Source: Streptomyces wuyuanensis (GTDB taxonomy: Bacteria > Actinomycetota > Actinomycetes > Streptomycetales > Streptomycetaceae). From it: 64,000 bases of DNA. The first letter of the stretch is position 1; each line of letters starts with the position of its first letter. Where the stretch lies: contig NZ_FNHI01000011.1 in the NCBI RefSeq assembly GCF_900103455.1, forward strand, positions 206,589-270,588, written 5' to 3'. A model generated the notes under the pieces. It was given only the letters and a program-made list of their open reading frames with translations, was not told the DNA's origin and ran no database searches. Below are positions 1 to 8,827 of the stretch, one piece after another. Made by a program: the position numbers and the translations under genes.

Positions 1-374
1 CTCTCGTCGAGTCCGCCCGGTACGCGGGCCTCGGGCCGGAGCGGATCGCGGCGCTCGGTGTGGCGGTCGGCGGCGACCCGGCCGTCGACGTCTCCTTCGT
101 CCTGCCCGGCCACCCGTGGTCGGCCTTCGGCAGGCCGGCCGCGGTCGGCCCCGTCGAAGTGGCCGGGATCGCCCGCACGCTGGGGCGGATCGACTGGTCC
201 GGGGTGATGGCGGCGCTGCCCGACGAAGACGGCGAGGCGATCGCGGCGCTCGGCGGGGTGTGCGGGCCGATCCGCGATCCGCGCGCCTATCTGAGCGGGC
301 ACTTCGCAGCCCTGCGCGAGCTGTACGAGAGGGCCGCGTGCCACGGGCAGCTCGTCGTGCTGTGGTGGGACTGA
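1..374 (+). CDS. Hypothetical protein, 5'-truncated by window edge
   Basis: An open frame enters from the left edge (first whole codon at base 3) and runs about 123 codons to a TGA at 372-374. The visible part is acidic and mostly hydrophilic, and ends with an aromatic tail (LVVLWWD). I see no catalytic motif, signal peptide or membrane segment. The helical C-terminus (ELYERAACHGQLVVLWW) faintly recalls DUF1877/YfbM-type small proteins, but that is only an impression. It converges with the SDR gene on the other strand, 29 bp away. Confidence 0.6.
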   Translation, partial: LVESARYAGLGPERIAALGVAVGGDPAVDVSFVLPGHPWSAFGRPAAVGPVEVAGIARTLGRIDWSGVMAALPDEDGEAIAALGGVCGPIRDPRAYLSGHFAALRELYERAACHGQLVVLWWD

Positions 375-403
375 CGGGTCCGGGGCCGGGGCCGGCCTCC
401 GGG

Positions 404-1183
404 TCAGCGCTCCCCGAACTCCGCAAGCACCTGCTGGAAGCCCGTGTTCACGGCCAGCAGGCCGCCGTCCACCCGCAGGGTCGTGCCCGTGACCCAGGCG
501 GCGTCGGAGGAGGCGAGGAAGGCGACGGCCGCGGCGATGTCCTCCGGGGCGCCGACGCGGCCCAGGGGGTATACGGCGCCGAGGGCGTCGAGCTGGTCCT
601 CGCGGCCGGCCCAGCCGGGGGTGCGGACCGTGCCCGGGTTGACCTGGTTGACACGGACCCCGCGGGGGGCGGCGTCGCCGGCGAGGGTGCGGGTGAGGGA
701 GGCGAGTCCGGCCTTGGCCGCGCTGTACGCGTGATTGCCGAAGTCCTGTTCCCCGTTGACGGAGCCGATGTTGACGATCGCGCCGCGGCCGCGCGCCTTC
801 GCCAGGTGGGGGAGAGCCGCGCGGGCGCATCGGAAGGCGCCGGTGAGAACGGTCTCCAGGTCCCGGTGCCAGCCGTCCTCGGGCTGGTCCTCGAACGCCG
901 AGGCGTCCGGGGCGCAGGTGTAGGCGTTGTTGACGAGGACGTCGAGGCCGCCGAACTCCTCGACCGCGTACGCCACGGCCGCCTCGACGGCGGTGCGGTC
1001 GCCCACGTCGCAGGCGAAGGACGCGGCGCGGGGAATCGTCCGCGCGGTCGCGGCCGCCCGTTCCCCGTCGATGTCGGTGACCAGGACCCGGGCGCCTTCG
1101 GAGGCGAGCCTGCGGGCGGTGGCCTCGCCGATGCCCCGTCCCGCCCCCGTGATCAGTACGCCGTACCCCTCGAAACGCTGCAT
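404..1183 (-). CDS. SDR family oxidoreductase
   Basis: This is a classical short-chain dehydrogenase/reductase of 259 aa, a normal length. The Rossmann glycine motif TGAGRGIG lies at residues 12-19, and the NNA(Y) structural motif is near 85. The catalytic set is Ser141 with Tyr153-x3-Lys157 (YSAAK). Asp37 after the second strand (VTDID) suggests an NAD(H) preference, which is inference. The substrate cannot be read. It follows the serine hydrolase gene by 7 bp on the same strand, so the two are probably one transcript; an ester-hydrolysis then alcohol-oxidation pairing is possible but unproven. The Shine-Dalgarno before the ATG is poor. Confidence 0.9.
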   Translation of the reverse strand: MQRFEGYGVLITGAGRGIGEATARRLASEGARVLVTDIDGERAAATARTIPRAASFACDVGDRTAVEAAVAYAVEEFGGLDVLVNNAYTCAPDASAFEDQPEDGWHRDLETVLTGAFRCARAALPHLAKARGRGAIVNIGSVNGEQDFGNHAYSAAKAGLASLTRTLAGDAAPRGVRVNQVNPGTVRTPGWAGREDQLDALGAVYPLGRVGAPEDIAAAVAFLASSDAAWVTGTTLRVDGGLLAVNTGFQQVLAEFGER

Positions 1184-1190
1184 CCGCCGA

Positions 1191-2351
1191 TCATGTCGCC
1201 GAACGGACCGCCCTGACCAGAGCCTGTGCCCGGGGATCGGCCGTGACGCCCTTGCGCATGCCGTTGGTGACGTAGCCGAGGGCGATGCCGGACTCCGGGT
1301 CGGCGAAGCCGAGCGAGCCGCCGCGGCCCGGGTGGCCGAAGGAACCGGGGCCCAGCAGCGGGGAGGCGGGCCCGTGGAGCATGTAGCCGAGACCGAATCG
1401 GGTGCCGACGACGAGGACGCGGTCGGGGCCCGTGGACTCCTCGGTGCGCGCGAGCGTCAGCGTCGCCGGGGCGAAGAGCCGGTGTCCGTCGACCTCGCCG
1501 ATCATGGCCGCGTAGAAGCGGGCCAGCGCGCGGGCCGTGGACACGCCGTTGGAGGCCGGGAGCTCGGCGGCCCGGTAGCCGGGGTCGTTCTCGTCGGGCA
1601 TCGGGTCGATCGCGCCGAAGGCCCGGCGGGTGAGGGAGTCCGGGTCGCGGTAGGCCTCGGCCACGGACCGCTTGGGGCGCAGTTTCAGCCCGCCGCCCGA
1701 CGCCGTGGGCGGTTCGTCGATCCGGCCGATCCTGCCGATGCGGTGGGCCTCGTCGTCGGGAACGCCTATCCAGAAGTCCAGGCCGAGCGGGCGGGCCAGC
1801 TCCTCGGCCGTCCAGCGGCCGATGGTGCGTCCGGTGACCCTGCGCACGAGTTCCGCCAGCAGCCAGCTGTAGGTCTGCGCGTGGTAGCCGTGATCGGTAC
1901 CGGGTGCCCAGGCGGGTGCCTGGGCGGCGACGGCGTGTGCACCGGACGTGCCGTCGGCGGCCTCCGCCACGGTGAGCGGCCGGTCCAGCGCGGGCACTCC
2001 GGCCCGGTGCGACAGCAGATGCCGTACGAGCGCGCGTTCCTTGCCCGCGGCCTTGAACTCCGGCCAGTACGTGCCGACGGGCGCGTCCAGGTCGAGCTGT
2101 CCGCGCTGGTGCAGCAGCAGCGGTACGGCGGCGGCGACGCCCTTGGTGGCCGAGCGGACGACCTGTGCGGTGTCGACGGCCCACGGCACGGTGCCGTCCA
2201 CGTCCCGGGTGCCGCCCCAGAGGTCGACGACCTTCACGCCGTCCTTGTAGACGGCGACGGCGGCGCCGCGCTCCCCGCGCGTCTCGAAGTTGCGTATGAA
2301 CGCGTCCCGGACGGGCTCGAAGCCTTCCGCAACCGTGCCCTGGACGTCCAC
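1191..2351 (-). CDS. Serine hydrolase, beta-lactamase class C/EstB type
   Basis: The protein resembles the penicillin-binding-protein-like esterases (class C beta-lactamase fold). The S-x-x-K motif SATK lies at residues 67-70 of the chosen start, a Tyr (HAQTYSWLL) fits the second catalytic element, and a glycine-rich HPGRGGSLG segment near the end fits the third. I chose the GTG at 2351 because GGAGAGG lies five bases upstream. The frame stays open to 2492, but that extension is Arg/Pro-rich and lacks a ribosome site. No signal peptide is seen, so an intracellular esterase or peptidase role is likelier than antibiotic hydrolysis. It is upstream of and probably co-transcribed with the SDR gene. 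Confidence 0.85.
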   Translation of the reverse strand: MDVQGTVAEGFEPVRDAFIRNFETRGERGAAVAVYKDGVKVVDLWGGTRDVDGTVPWAVDTAQVVRSATKGVAAAVPLLLHQRGQLDLDAPVGTYWPEFKAAGKERALVRHLLSHRAGVPALDRPLTVAEAADGTSGAHAVAAQAPAWAPGTDHGYHAQTYSWLLAELVRRVTGRTIGRWTAEELARPLGLDFWIGVPDDEAHRIGRIGRIDEPPTASGGGLKLRPKRSVAEAYRDPDSLTRRAFGAIDPMPDENDPGYRAAELPASNGVSTARALARFYAAMIGEVDGHRLFAPATLTLARTEESTGPDRVLVVGTRFGLGYMLHGPASPLLGPGSFGHPGRGGSLGFADPESGIALGYVTNGMRKGVTADPRAQALVRAVRSAT

Positions 2352-2488
2352 GTCCACCTCTCCCTGCTGTTCCGGCCTGCACCTCGTCCCTCCCATGGTG
2401 CAACGTGCCGGGAGGTGACCGGATTCCGGGTCGGTCACGGGCCGGCGGTGCCGGGCCCGGTGCGGCGGGCCTCGGACGCCCGCCGCAG

Positions 2489-3265
2489 TCACGCGCCCGT
2501 CGTCACGGCCCGCGGATCGAAGCCGAACGGCAGCTCCAGGCGGTGCGCGTGCATCAGGTCGGGGTCGGCGAGGAGGTCCTGGGTACGCCCGTCGGCGGCG
2601 ATCACGCCCTCGCTGAGGATCACCGAACGCGGGCAGAGCTCCAGGGCGTACGGCAGATCGTGCGTGACCATCAGGACCGTGACGTCCAACGACCTCAGGA
2701 TGTCGGCGAGTTCGCGGCGGGACGCCGGGTCGAGATTGGACGAGGGCTCGTCGAGGACGAGGATCTCCGGCTCCATGGCGAGGACGGTCGCCACCGCCAC
2801 CCGGCGCCGCTGGCCGAAGGAGAGGTGGTGCGGCGGCCGGTCCAGGTACTCCGTCATCCCGACCAGGTCGAGAGCCGTGCGTACCCGCTTCTCCAGTTCC
2901 TCCCCGCGCAGCCCGGCAGCCGCCGGGCCGAAGGCCACGTCCTCCCGCACCGTCGGCATGAACAGCTGGTCGTCCGGGTCCTGGAAGACGATGCCGACCT
3001 TGCGCCGGATCTCGGCCATGTGCTGCTTGCCGACGGGCAGGCCCGCGACCGCGACCGTGCCGGCGCCGCCGGCGAGGATGCCGTTGAGGTGGAGGACGAG
3101 GGTGGTCTTGCCGGCGCCGTTGGGGCCCAGCAGGCCCACGCGTTCACCGCGTTCGACGGTCAGGTCGACGCCGAAGAGCGCCTGGTGGCCGTCGGGGTAC
3201 GCGTACGCCAGCCCGCGGACGTCGAGCGACGGCGGGACGGCGGCGGGCGGAGGGAGCGAGGTCAT
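2489..3265 (-). CDS. cbiO: Energy-coupling factor ABC transporter ATPase (CbiO-type)
   Basis: This is the ATP-binding subunit of an ECF metal transporter. Walker A GPNGAGKTT is near residues 48-56, the Q-loop sits in VFQDPDDQLF, the signature is LSFGQRRRVA, Walker B is ILVLDEPSSNLD, and the switch His is in VTHDL. The insertion VFQDPDDQLFMPTV is typical of CbiO/NikO proteins. The ATG at 3265 overlaps the cbiQ stop as ATGA, giving translational coupling and fixing the start against an open upstream extension. It should hydrolyse ATP at the inner face of the membrane to drive CbiQ/CbiM. Confidence 0.95.
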   Translation of the reverse strand: MTSLPPPAAVPPSLDVRGLAYAYPDGHQALFGVDLTVERGERVGLLGPNGAGKTTLVLHLNGILAGGAGTVAVAGLPVGKQHMAEIRRKVGIVFQDPDDQLFMPTVREDVAFGPAAAGLRGEELEKRVRTALDLVGMTEYLDRPPHHLSFGQRRRVAVATVLAMEPEILVLDEPSSNLDPASRRELADILRSLDVTVLMVTHDLPYALELCPRSVILSEGVIAADGRTQDLLADPDLMHAHRLELPFGFDPRAVTTGA

Positions 3266-4023
3266 AGGGTCCAGCCAAGCAGACAGACGGCGAGCGCCGA
3301 GAAGGGGAGCGCGGCGGCGTACGCCCACTGCGCCCGCGACGCGGTCACCTCGTCGATGACGGGCATGGTGCCGGTGTAGCCGCGGCTGACCATCGCCAGG
3401 TGCACCCGCTCACCGCGCTCGTAGGAGCGGATGAACAGCGCGCCCGCGGACTTGGCGAGCACGCCCCAGTGGCGCACCCCGCGGGCCTCGAAGCCGCGCG
3501 AGCGCCGGGCGATGGACATCCGCCGCATCTCGTCGGTGATGACGTCCCCGTAGCGGATCATGAACGACGCGATCTGCACCATCAGCGGCGGCAGCTTCAG
3601 CCGCTGCAGTCCGAGGAGCAGGGAGCGCAGCTCGGTGGTCGAGGCGAGGAGGACGGAGGTGGCCACGCCCAGCGTTCCCTTGGCGAGGATGTTCCAGGCT
3701 CCCCACAGCCCCGGCACGGAGAGGGAGATGCCGAGCCACTCGGTGCGCTCGCCCGGCACCAGGAACGGCATGAGCAGCGCGAACGCGACGAACGGGATCT
3801 CGATCACCAGCCGGCGCAGTACGAAGCCCGCGGGGACGCGGGCCGCCGCGGCGACGGCGCCCAGCAGCAGCGCGTACAGGCCGAAGGCCCAGACCGCCTC
3901 GCGCGGCGTGGAGACCACGACCAGCACGAAGCAGAGCGCGGCGGCGATCTTGCAGTGCGGCGGCAGCCGGTGGACCGGCGACTCGCCGTGCCGGTACAGC
4001 TTGTGGGCGTGACCCGTGCTCAT
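3262..4023 (-). CDS. cbiQ: Cobalt/nickel ECF transporter transmembrane protein CbiQ
   Basis: The 253-aa integral membrane T-component has an N-terminal cytoplasmic stretch (HRLPPHCKI) followed by about five hydrophobic helices. Two coupling motifs expected of CbiQ are present: an Ala-Arg-(Arg)-Ser-Arg-Gly box (ARRSRGF) near 175 and a second box ending MVSRGYTG near 218. These contact the ATPase. The gene starts 15 bp after cbiM and overlaps cbiO by ATGA, so the three genes form one operon. Whether the cargo is nickel or cobalt cannot be read from this subunit. Confidence 0.95.
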   Translation of the reverse strand: MSTGHAHKLYRHGESPVHRLPPHCKIAAALCFVLVVVSTPREAVWAFGLYALLLGAVAAAARVPAGFVLRRLVIEIPFVAFALLMPFLVPGERTEWLGISLSVPGLWGAWNILAKGTLGVATSVLLASTTELRSLLLGLQRLKLPPLMVQIASFMIRYGDVITDEMRRMSIARRSRGFEARGVRHWGVLAKSAGALFIRSYERGERVHLAMVSRGYTGTMPVIDEVTASRAQWAYAAALPFSALAVCLLGWTL

Positions 4024-4038
4024 GGCGGCTTCCGCTTC

Positions 4039-5106
4039 TCAGCCCCGTACGGATTCCTGTTCGGCCTCGGCCGTTTCGCCGCGGCGACGGCGGACCACGA
4101 CGAACACGCCGGTGCCCACCACCAGGGTCGCGCCGACGCCGATCACTCCCGCGAGACCGCCGGAGACCCGGGCGTTCTCGATGGTGCCGACGCCGTAGTC
4201 GGTGAGCGGGGAGTCGGCGGCCGCGTGGTCCTCGACCTTCTTGTCGATGCCCTTGTCGGCTGCGACCCGCTCCAGCCCGTCGGGGTTGGCGGAGGCGTAG
4301 AAGGAGACGAACCCGGCGAGGATCAGGGAGATCACGAGACCCGCGAACAGCACCGGGCGCGGGGAGGCGGCGGGGGCAGGGGCGGCCTCGGGCCGGGCGT
4401 CGACGAGTTCGCCGTCCACGCGCAGCTTGAGCGGCGCGGACAGTCCGCGGGCGCCGTGGACGAGGTCGGGCCGCACGGCGAGGACGGCACCGACGGTCGC
4501 CGCGGTGATCGCGGCCTCGCCGATGCCGATGAGGATGTGGACGCCGGTCATGGCGCCCAGGACCGTGCCGATCGGCACGTCGGTGGTGCCGCCGATCGCG
4601 TATAGGAGCGTGAAGGCGACGGCGGACGCGGGCACGGAGACCAGGGCGGCGATGAACGTGGCGATCGTCACCGACCTGCGCTTCTTCGGCAGCACCCGGA
4701 CCAGCGCGCGGAACAGGGTGTAGGCGACGACGACCGTGACGACGCCCATGAGCAGGATGTTGACGCCGAGCGCCGTCAGGCCGCCGTCCGCGAAGAGGAC
4801 TCCCTGGAGCAGCAGGACCACGGAGATGCACAGCACCCCTGTGTACGGACCGACGAGGATCGCCGCCAGCGCCCCGCCCAGCAGATGGCCGCTGGTGCCG
4901 GCCGCGACCGGGAAGTTGAGCATCTGGACGGCGAAGACGAAGGCGGCGACGAGCCCCGCGAGGGGCGCGGTCCGCTCTCCCCCGTGGCCTCCGGCGCCCG
5001 CGAGCTCCCGCCGGGCACCGCGCAGGCTCACGGCGACGGCGCCGGCGGCGACGACCCCGGCCGCTGCGGAGACGGGGATGTCGATGAATCCGTCGGGGAC
5101 ATGCAT
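4039..5106 (-). CDS. cbiM: CbiM metal-binding S-component fused to PDGLE domain
   Basis: This is the substrate-capture subunit of the metal ECF transporter (355 aa). The ATG at 5106 is preferred because CbiM/NikM proteins need His as residue 2 to bind the metal; this start gives MHVPDGFID, whereas the open frame from 5136 would bury it. Several membrane helices follow. The last ~120 residues carry a PDGLE motif (NPDGLERVAADKG), a final helix and a basic tail. This corresponds to the separate CbiN/NikN subunit of other bacteria, fused here. It leads the operon, with a candidate Nur box 65 bp upstream, so nickel is the favoured cargo (inference). Confidence 0.93.
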   Translation of the reverse strand: MHVPDGFIDIPVSAAAGVVAAGAVAVSLRGARRELAGAGGHGGERTAPLAGLVAAFVFAVQMLNFPVAAGTSGHLLGGALAAILVGPYTGVLCISVVLLLQGVLFADGGLTALGVNILLMGVVTVVVAYTLFRALVRVLPKKRRSVTIATFIAALVSVPASAVAFTLLYAIGGTTDVPIGTVLGAMTGVHILIGIGEAAITAATVGAVLAVRPDLVHGARGLSAPLKLRVDGELVDARPEAAPAPAASPRPVLFAGLVISLILAGFVSFYASANPDGLERVAADKGIDKKVEDHAAADSPLTDYGVGTIENARVSGGLAGVIGVGATLVVGTGVFVVVRRRRGETAEAEQESVRG

Positions 5107-5172
5107 GGCGGGCTCCGCTTCCGGGACAGGCCGCATCGGCCCGGCTGGTCAACCGTCCGATGATGCGCCCTG

Positions 5173-5189
5173 TTGCGAACTCTTTGCAA
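5173..5189 (-). promoter_or_regulatory. Candidate Nur box upstream of the cbiMQO operon
   Basis: TTGCGA-N5-TTGCAA on the plus strand reads TTGCAA-N5-TCGCAA toward cbiM. It matches the published Streptomyces Nur (nickel uptake regulator, Fur family) pattern TTGCAA-N5-TTGCAA with one mismatch. Its position 65-85 bp before the cbiM start suits repression under nickel sufficiency. The match is direct; binding is inferred. Confidence 0.65.
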
Positions 5190-5287
5190 GAGCGTCTCAC
5201 CCACAGGTGCAAGCGACACGCCAGGGTCTTTCGAGTGAAAATATGCGACATTGGATGACAAAGAGAACCAAAGGTGAGGAGCGTCCG

Positions 5288-5653
5288 ATGTCCCACGCTG
5301 TCGAGAGCCCCTCTGTCGAAGAGCACGCGAAGGCCCGGATCATCAACGACGCCCCTCACTACCGATCGGTGCCCGTGGCCCTCCGCTACGAGCCCGGCAG
5401 GGATCCCGACGCGGTGCGGTGCGTCTTCCCGAGCGGCATCGAATGGGCCTTCCGCCGCGAGCTGCTGGAGACGGGTCTGCGCGCGCCCGCCCGCCGCGGT
5501 CCGGTATCCGTCTGGCCCTGCGGCCGCGCCCAGGTGATCGTCGAGTTCCATTCGCCGGGCGGTGTGGCGGTGATCCAGTTCGACACCCGCCCCCTCGTGC
5601 GCTTCCTGCGCCGCACCTACGCGGAGGTGGCCGCGCCCGCCACCCGGGTGTGA
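5288..5653 (+). CDS. SsgA family sporulation/cell division regulator
   Basis: This 121-aa soluble protein belongs to the actinomycete-specific SsgA-like (SALP) family, which guides septum placement and peptidoglycan turnover in sporulation. Family marks seen are VPVALRYEPGRDPDAVRCVFPSG, the WAFRRELL(E)TGL helix, and the closing FDTRPLVRFLRRTY block. The ATG at 5288 follows a GAGGAG ribosome site by six bases. At 121 aa it is a little short for the family. Which SALP (SsgA-G) it is cannot be decided by eye. It is divergent from the cbiM operon and convergent with the MMPL gene across a strong terminator. Confidence 0.9.
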   Translation: MSHAVESPSVEEHAKARIINDAPHYRSVPVALRYEPGRDPDAVRCVFPSGIEWAFRRELLETGLRAPARRGPVSVWPCGRAQVIVEFHSPGGVAVIQFDTRPLVRFLRRTYAEVAAPATRV

Positions 5654-5683
5654 CGGACACGGCCACCGCGCCTCGCGGCTCAA

Positions 5684-5718
5684 GGGCGCCCACCGGTCTC
5701 GCGGACCGGTGGGCGCCC
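5684..5718. terminator. Bidirectional hairpin between ssg-like and MMPL genes
   Basis: A perfect 14-bp inverted repeat (GGGCGCCCACCGGT / ACCGGTGGGCGCCC) with a 7-base loop lies between two convergent genes. There is no long T tract, as is common in Streptomyces. Confidence 0.8.
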
Positions 5719-5759
5719 TGGCCCTTCCGGCGCGCGGACCGCGCCGGGCGGGGCGGTTC

Positions 5760-7925
5760 TCAGGCGCCGACCAGCTCCCTCTCCCTGCCGTCCTCGCCGG
5801 CCGGCGAGTGCTCGCCGCCCAGCTTCTCGCCCTCGACGTCCACGCTCGGCAGCAGCCGGTCCAGCCAGCGGGGCAGCCACCAGGCCTTGCCGCCCAGCAG
5901 CGCGAGGACGGCCGGCACGATCGCCATCCGGACGACGAAGGCGTCGAAGAAGACCGCGATCGCGAGACCGAATCCGATCATCTTCACCATCTGCTCGCTC
6001 GAACCGATGAAGCCCGCGAACACCGCGATCATGATCACCGCCGCGGCGGTGACCACCCGGGCCCCGTGCCGGAAGCCGGTGACGATCGCCTGGCCGGGCC
6101 GCTCGCCGTGCACGAACGCCTCACGCATCCGCGTCACCAGGAAGACCTCGTAGTCCATCGCGAGGCCGAAGACCACGCCCACCATGAAGATCGGCATCAT
6201 CGACATGATCGGGCCGGTTTGCTCGACGCCGAAGAGCGAACCGAGCCAGCCCCACTGGAAGACCGCGACGACCGCGCCGAGTGCCGCGACCACCGAGAGC
6301 AGGAAGCCGAGCGCCGCCTTCAGAGGCACGAGGACGGACCGGAACACCACCATCAGCAGAAGGAACGCCAGACCCACGACGAGCGCCAGATACGGCACCA
6401 GCGCGTCGTTCATGCGCTGCGAGAAGTCGATGTTCATCGCGGTGGCACCGGTGACGTGCACGTCGTCACCGGTGGTGTCGCGGATGGTGTGGACGAGCTC
6501 CTCGGTCTCGGTCGAGCTGGGCCGGTCCTCGGGAATGACCGTGATCGTCGCGGTGTCGCCGGCCTTGTTGTACGTGGCCGGGGTGACGGCGGCGACGCCG
6601 TCGAGCTCCGCGATCTCCTTCGCCGTGCCGTCAGCGGCGGCCCTGTCACCGTCGACGACGACGAGCAGCGGCCCGTTGAAGCCGGGGCCGAAGCCGTCGG
6701 AGAGCAGGTCGTAGGCCTTGCGCTGGGTGGTGCTGGTGGGCTGGGAGCCGTCGTCCGGCAGGCCCATCTCCAGCGACGTGGCGGGCACGGCCACGGCACC
6801 GAGGCCCACGACGCCGGCGAGCAGCACGGCGACCGGGCGGCGCAGCACGAACCGGGCCCAGCGCGTGCCCATGTTGGGCTTGCCGACCGCGGGCTCGCTC
6901 TGCTTGCGGGCCTTGCGGCCCAGCACGCGCTTGCCGGCGAAACCGAGCAGGGCAGGGATCAGGGTCAGCGCGATGAGGACGGCGATGGCGACCGTACCGG
7001 CGGCCGCGAAGCCCATCTTGCTGAGCATGGGGATGTTGACGACGGCGAGGCCGACGAGGGCGATGACCACGGTCAGTCCGGCGAAGACGACGGCGGAGCC
7101 GGCCGTGCCGGTGGCCCGTCCGGCGGCCTCCTCGTGGTCGCGCCCCTCGGCCAGCTCGGCCCGGTAGCGGGAGACGATGAAGAGCGCGTAGTCGATACCG
7201 ACGGCGAGGCCGATCATCGTGGCGAGGGTGGCCGTCGTGGAGCCCAGGTCGAGGGTGCTCGCGAGCGCCGTGATGGTGGAGACGCCGATACCGACGCCGA
7301 TGATGGCGGTGAGCAGCGGCAGACCGGCGGCGACCAGCGAGCCGAAGGTGATCACGAGGACCACCGCGGCGACGCCGACACCGATGACCTCCGAGGCTCC
7401 GGTCTCCGGGGCGGCCTGGAGCGCGTCACCGCCGATCTCGACGGTCAGCCCGGCCTCCTCGGCCTTCTCGCCGGCCTCGGTGAGGGCCTCGCGGTCCTTC
7501 TCGGCCAGCTCCATGCCGCTGACCTTGTAGGAGACCTGGGTGTAGGCGATGGTGCCGTCCCGGCTGATCGCCTTGGCCCGGTACGGGTCGACGACCGAGG
7601 CGACCTGGTCCGAGCCGGACCGGAGATCGGCGACGACCTTCCCGACCTCGGCCCGGTGGGCGCGGTCCGTCATCTTCTCGCCCGCGGGCGCCTTGAAGAC
7701 CACACGCGCGGTCGCGCCGTCGGCACTGGTGCCCGGGAATCGCTCGTCGAGCAGGTCGAAGGCCTTCTGGGCCTCCGTACCCGGCATGGAGAAGGAGCTG
7801 GACGCGGCGGTCGGCGCCGAGGAGGCGGCGACTCCGGCGAGGGCGAGCAGCGCCACCCACAGCAGCGCGACGAGCCGTCGGCGGCGGAAGGCGAACCGTC
7901 CGAGTTTGTAGAGGAACGTGGCCAC
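5760..7925 (-). CDS. MMPL family RND-type transporter
   Basis: The 721-aa membrane protein has the duplicated MMPL layout. It has an N-terminal helix, a large periplasmic loop, five helices (ending before RAELAEGRDHEEA), a second loop and a second helical set. The GxxxDY motifs of the proton relay are visible in each half (VGIDYALFIVSRYR and AMDYEVFLVTRMREA). It should export lipids or hydrophobic compounds using the proton gradient. The GTG at 7925 follows a GGGAGA site. It lies 152 bp downstream of a TetR gene on the same strand, which makes that regulator the likely repressor. Confidence 0.95.
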   Translation of the reverse strand: MATFLYKLGRFAFRRRRLVALLWVALLALAGVAASSAPTAASSSFSMPGTEAQKAFDLLDERFPGTSADGATARVVFKAPAGEKMTDRAHRAEVGKVVADLRSGSDQVASVVDPYRAKAISRDGTIAYTQVSYKVSGMELAEKDREALTEAGEKAEEAGLTVEIGGDALQAAPETGASEVIGVGVAAVVLVITFGSLVAAGLPLLTAIIGVGIGVSTITALASTLDLGSTTATLATMIGLAVGIDYALFIVSRYRAELAEGRDHEEAAGRATGTAGSAVVFAGLTVVIALVGLAVVNIPMLSKMGFAAAGTVAIAVLIALTLIPALLGFAGKRVLGRKARKQSEPAVGKPNMGTRWARFVLRRPVAVLLAGVVGLGAVAVPATSLEMGLPDDGSQPTSTTQRKAYDLLSDGFGPGFNGPLLVVVDGDRAAADGTAKEIAELDGVAAVTPATYNKAGDTATITVIPEDRPSSTETEELVHTIRDTTGDDVHVTGATAMNIDFSQRMNDALVPYLALVVGLAFLLLMVVFRSVLVPLKAALGFLLSVVAALGAVVAVFQWGWLGSLFGVEQTGPIMSMMPIFMVGVVFGLAMDYEVFLVTRMREAFVHGERPGQAIVTGFRHGARVVTAAAVIMIAVFAGFIGSSEQMVKMIGFGLAIAVFFDAFVVRMAIVPAVLALLGGKAWWLPRWLDRLLPSVDVEGEKLGGEHSPAGEDGRERELVGA

Positions 7926-8077
7926 GAGAAGGGTCTCCCGGTCATGTCGTTGGGGCGGATGGGCAGGCTTGACCAGCCCGACGACGTGAGCGGTGCGCGT
8001 CAGGTGGGACTGTGCGGAACTGCGGGGCGGGGAGGGTGCGGCGCGGGGAGGGTGTGGCGCTGTGCGGGCCGGGGACG

Positions 8078-8665
8078 TCAGTTGCCGTTGGCGGGGATGC
8101 CCAGTGCGGGGAGCACGACGGCGTCCAGGTACTCGTGCAGGAAGCCCTGGCTCATGGGCTCGTCCTCGATCAGCGGATGGGCCACGAACGCGCCCACCAG
8201 CATGTGCGACAGGTACTTCAGGGCGGGATTGTCCGCGGAGATCTCACCGCGGCGGACCGCCCGCTGCAGCAGTACGTCGAGTCCGGTGATCTCGGGCTCG
8301 ATGAACAGCTCGCGCAGCGCCTGAAGCAGATCGTCGTTCTCGTGGACCGCCCGGGCGAGGCCGCGCATCAGCGCGGTGTCCCGCTCCATCTGGCAGTCGT
8401 CGGACTGGGACACCATCTCGTGGAAGTCGCCGCGCAGGCTGCCGGTGTCGATCCGGGAGATGTCCACCGGCTTGCTGTTCCGCAGCGACATGGCGACCAG
8501 CTCGGGCTTGCTCCCCCACTGGCGGTAGAGGGTGGCCTTGCTGGAGCGGGTGCGCGCGGCGACGGCGTCCATGGTGAGGGCGTCGTAGCCGACCTCGCGC
8601 AGCAGGTCGAGCACTGCTTCGTACAGCTCGGCCTCGCGCTCGGGCGTGAGTCTGCTGCGTGCCAC
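8078..8665 (-). CDS. TetR/AcrR family transcriptional regulator
   Basis: This 195-aa repressor has an N-terminal helix-turn-helix (YDALTMDAVAARTRSSKATLYRQWGSK) at about residues 25-52 and a ligand-binding helical C-terminus with a TetR_C-type end (HMLVGAFVAHPLI). The GTG at 8665 has GGAAGG six bases upstream; the longer open frame to 8821 runs through its own operators and is rejected. Two identical palindromes directly upstream imply autoregulation, and the MMPL exporter downstream is the probable target. Confidence 0.92.
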   Translation of the reverse strand: MARSRLTPEREAELYEAVLDLLREVGYDALTMDAVAARTRSSKATLYRQWGSKPELVAMSLRNSKPVDISRIDTGSLRGDFHEMVSQSDDCQMERDTALMRGLARAVHENDDLLQALRELFIEPEITGLDVLLQRAVRRGEISADNPALKYLSHMLVGAFVAHPLIEDEPMSQGFLHEYLDAVVLPALGIPANGN

Positions 8666-8679
8666 GGTCGACCTTCCGA

Positions 8680-8741
8680 ACGAAACGGTTTCGTACACCA
8701 CGACTGTACTCCGGGGGCCGAGCGAAACGAAACCGTTTCGT
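8680..8741. promoter_or_regulatory. Twin 15-bp TetR-type operators
   Basis: ACGAAAC-G-GTTTCGT at 8680-8694 and the same site inverted (ACGAAAC-C-GTTTCGT) at 8727-8741 are perfect 7-1-7 palindromes whose centres are 47 bp apart. The first lies 15 bp upstream of the tetR start; both lie between tetR and the divergent tricorn-protease gene. TetR repressors commonly bind such sites next to their own gene, so this is the likely operator region. Confidence 0.85.
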
Positions 8742-8827
8742 ACGTGTCCTGGGCCACAGCGGCGCCCGCCCGGAAAAGCCCGGCCCCACAAGTTGCCGGG
8801 CCCTCCCCGCGCGGAAAGCATTTAGGA

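Noticed and set aside
5107..5287. Cobalamin riboswitch before cbiM
   Set aside because: No B12-box-like sequence or the expected junction was seen; a Nur box explains the region better.
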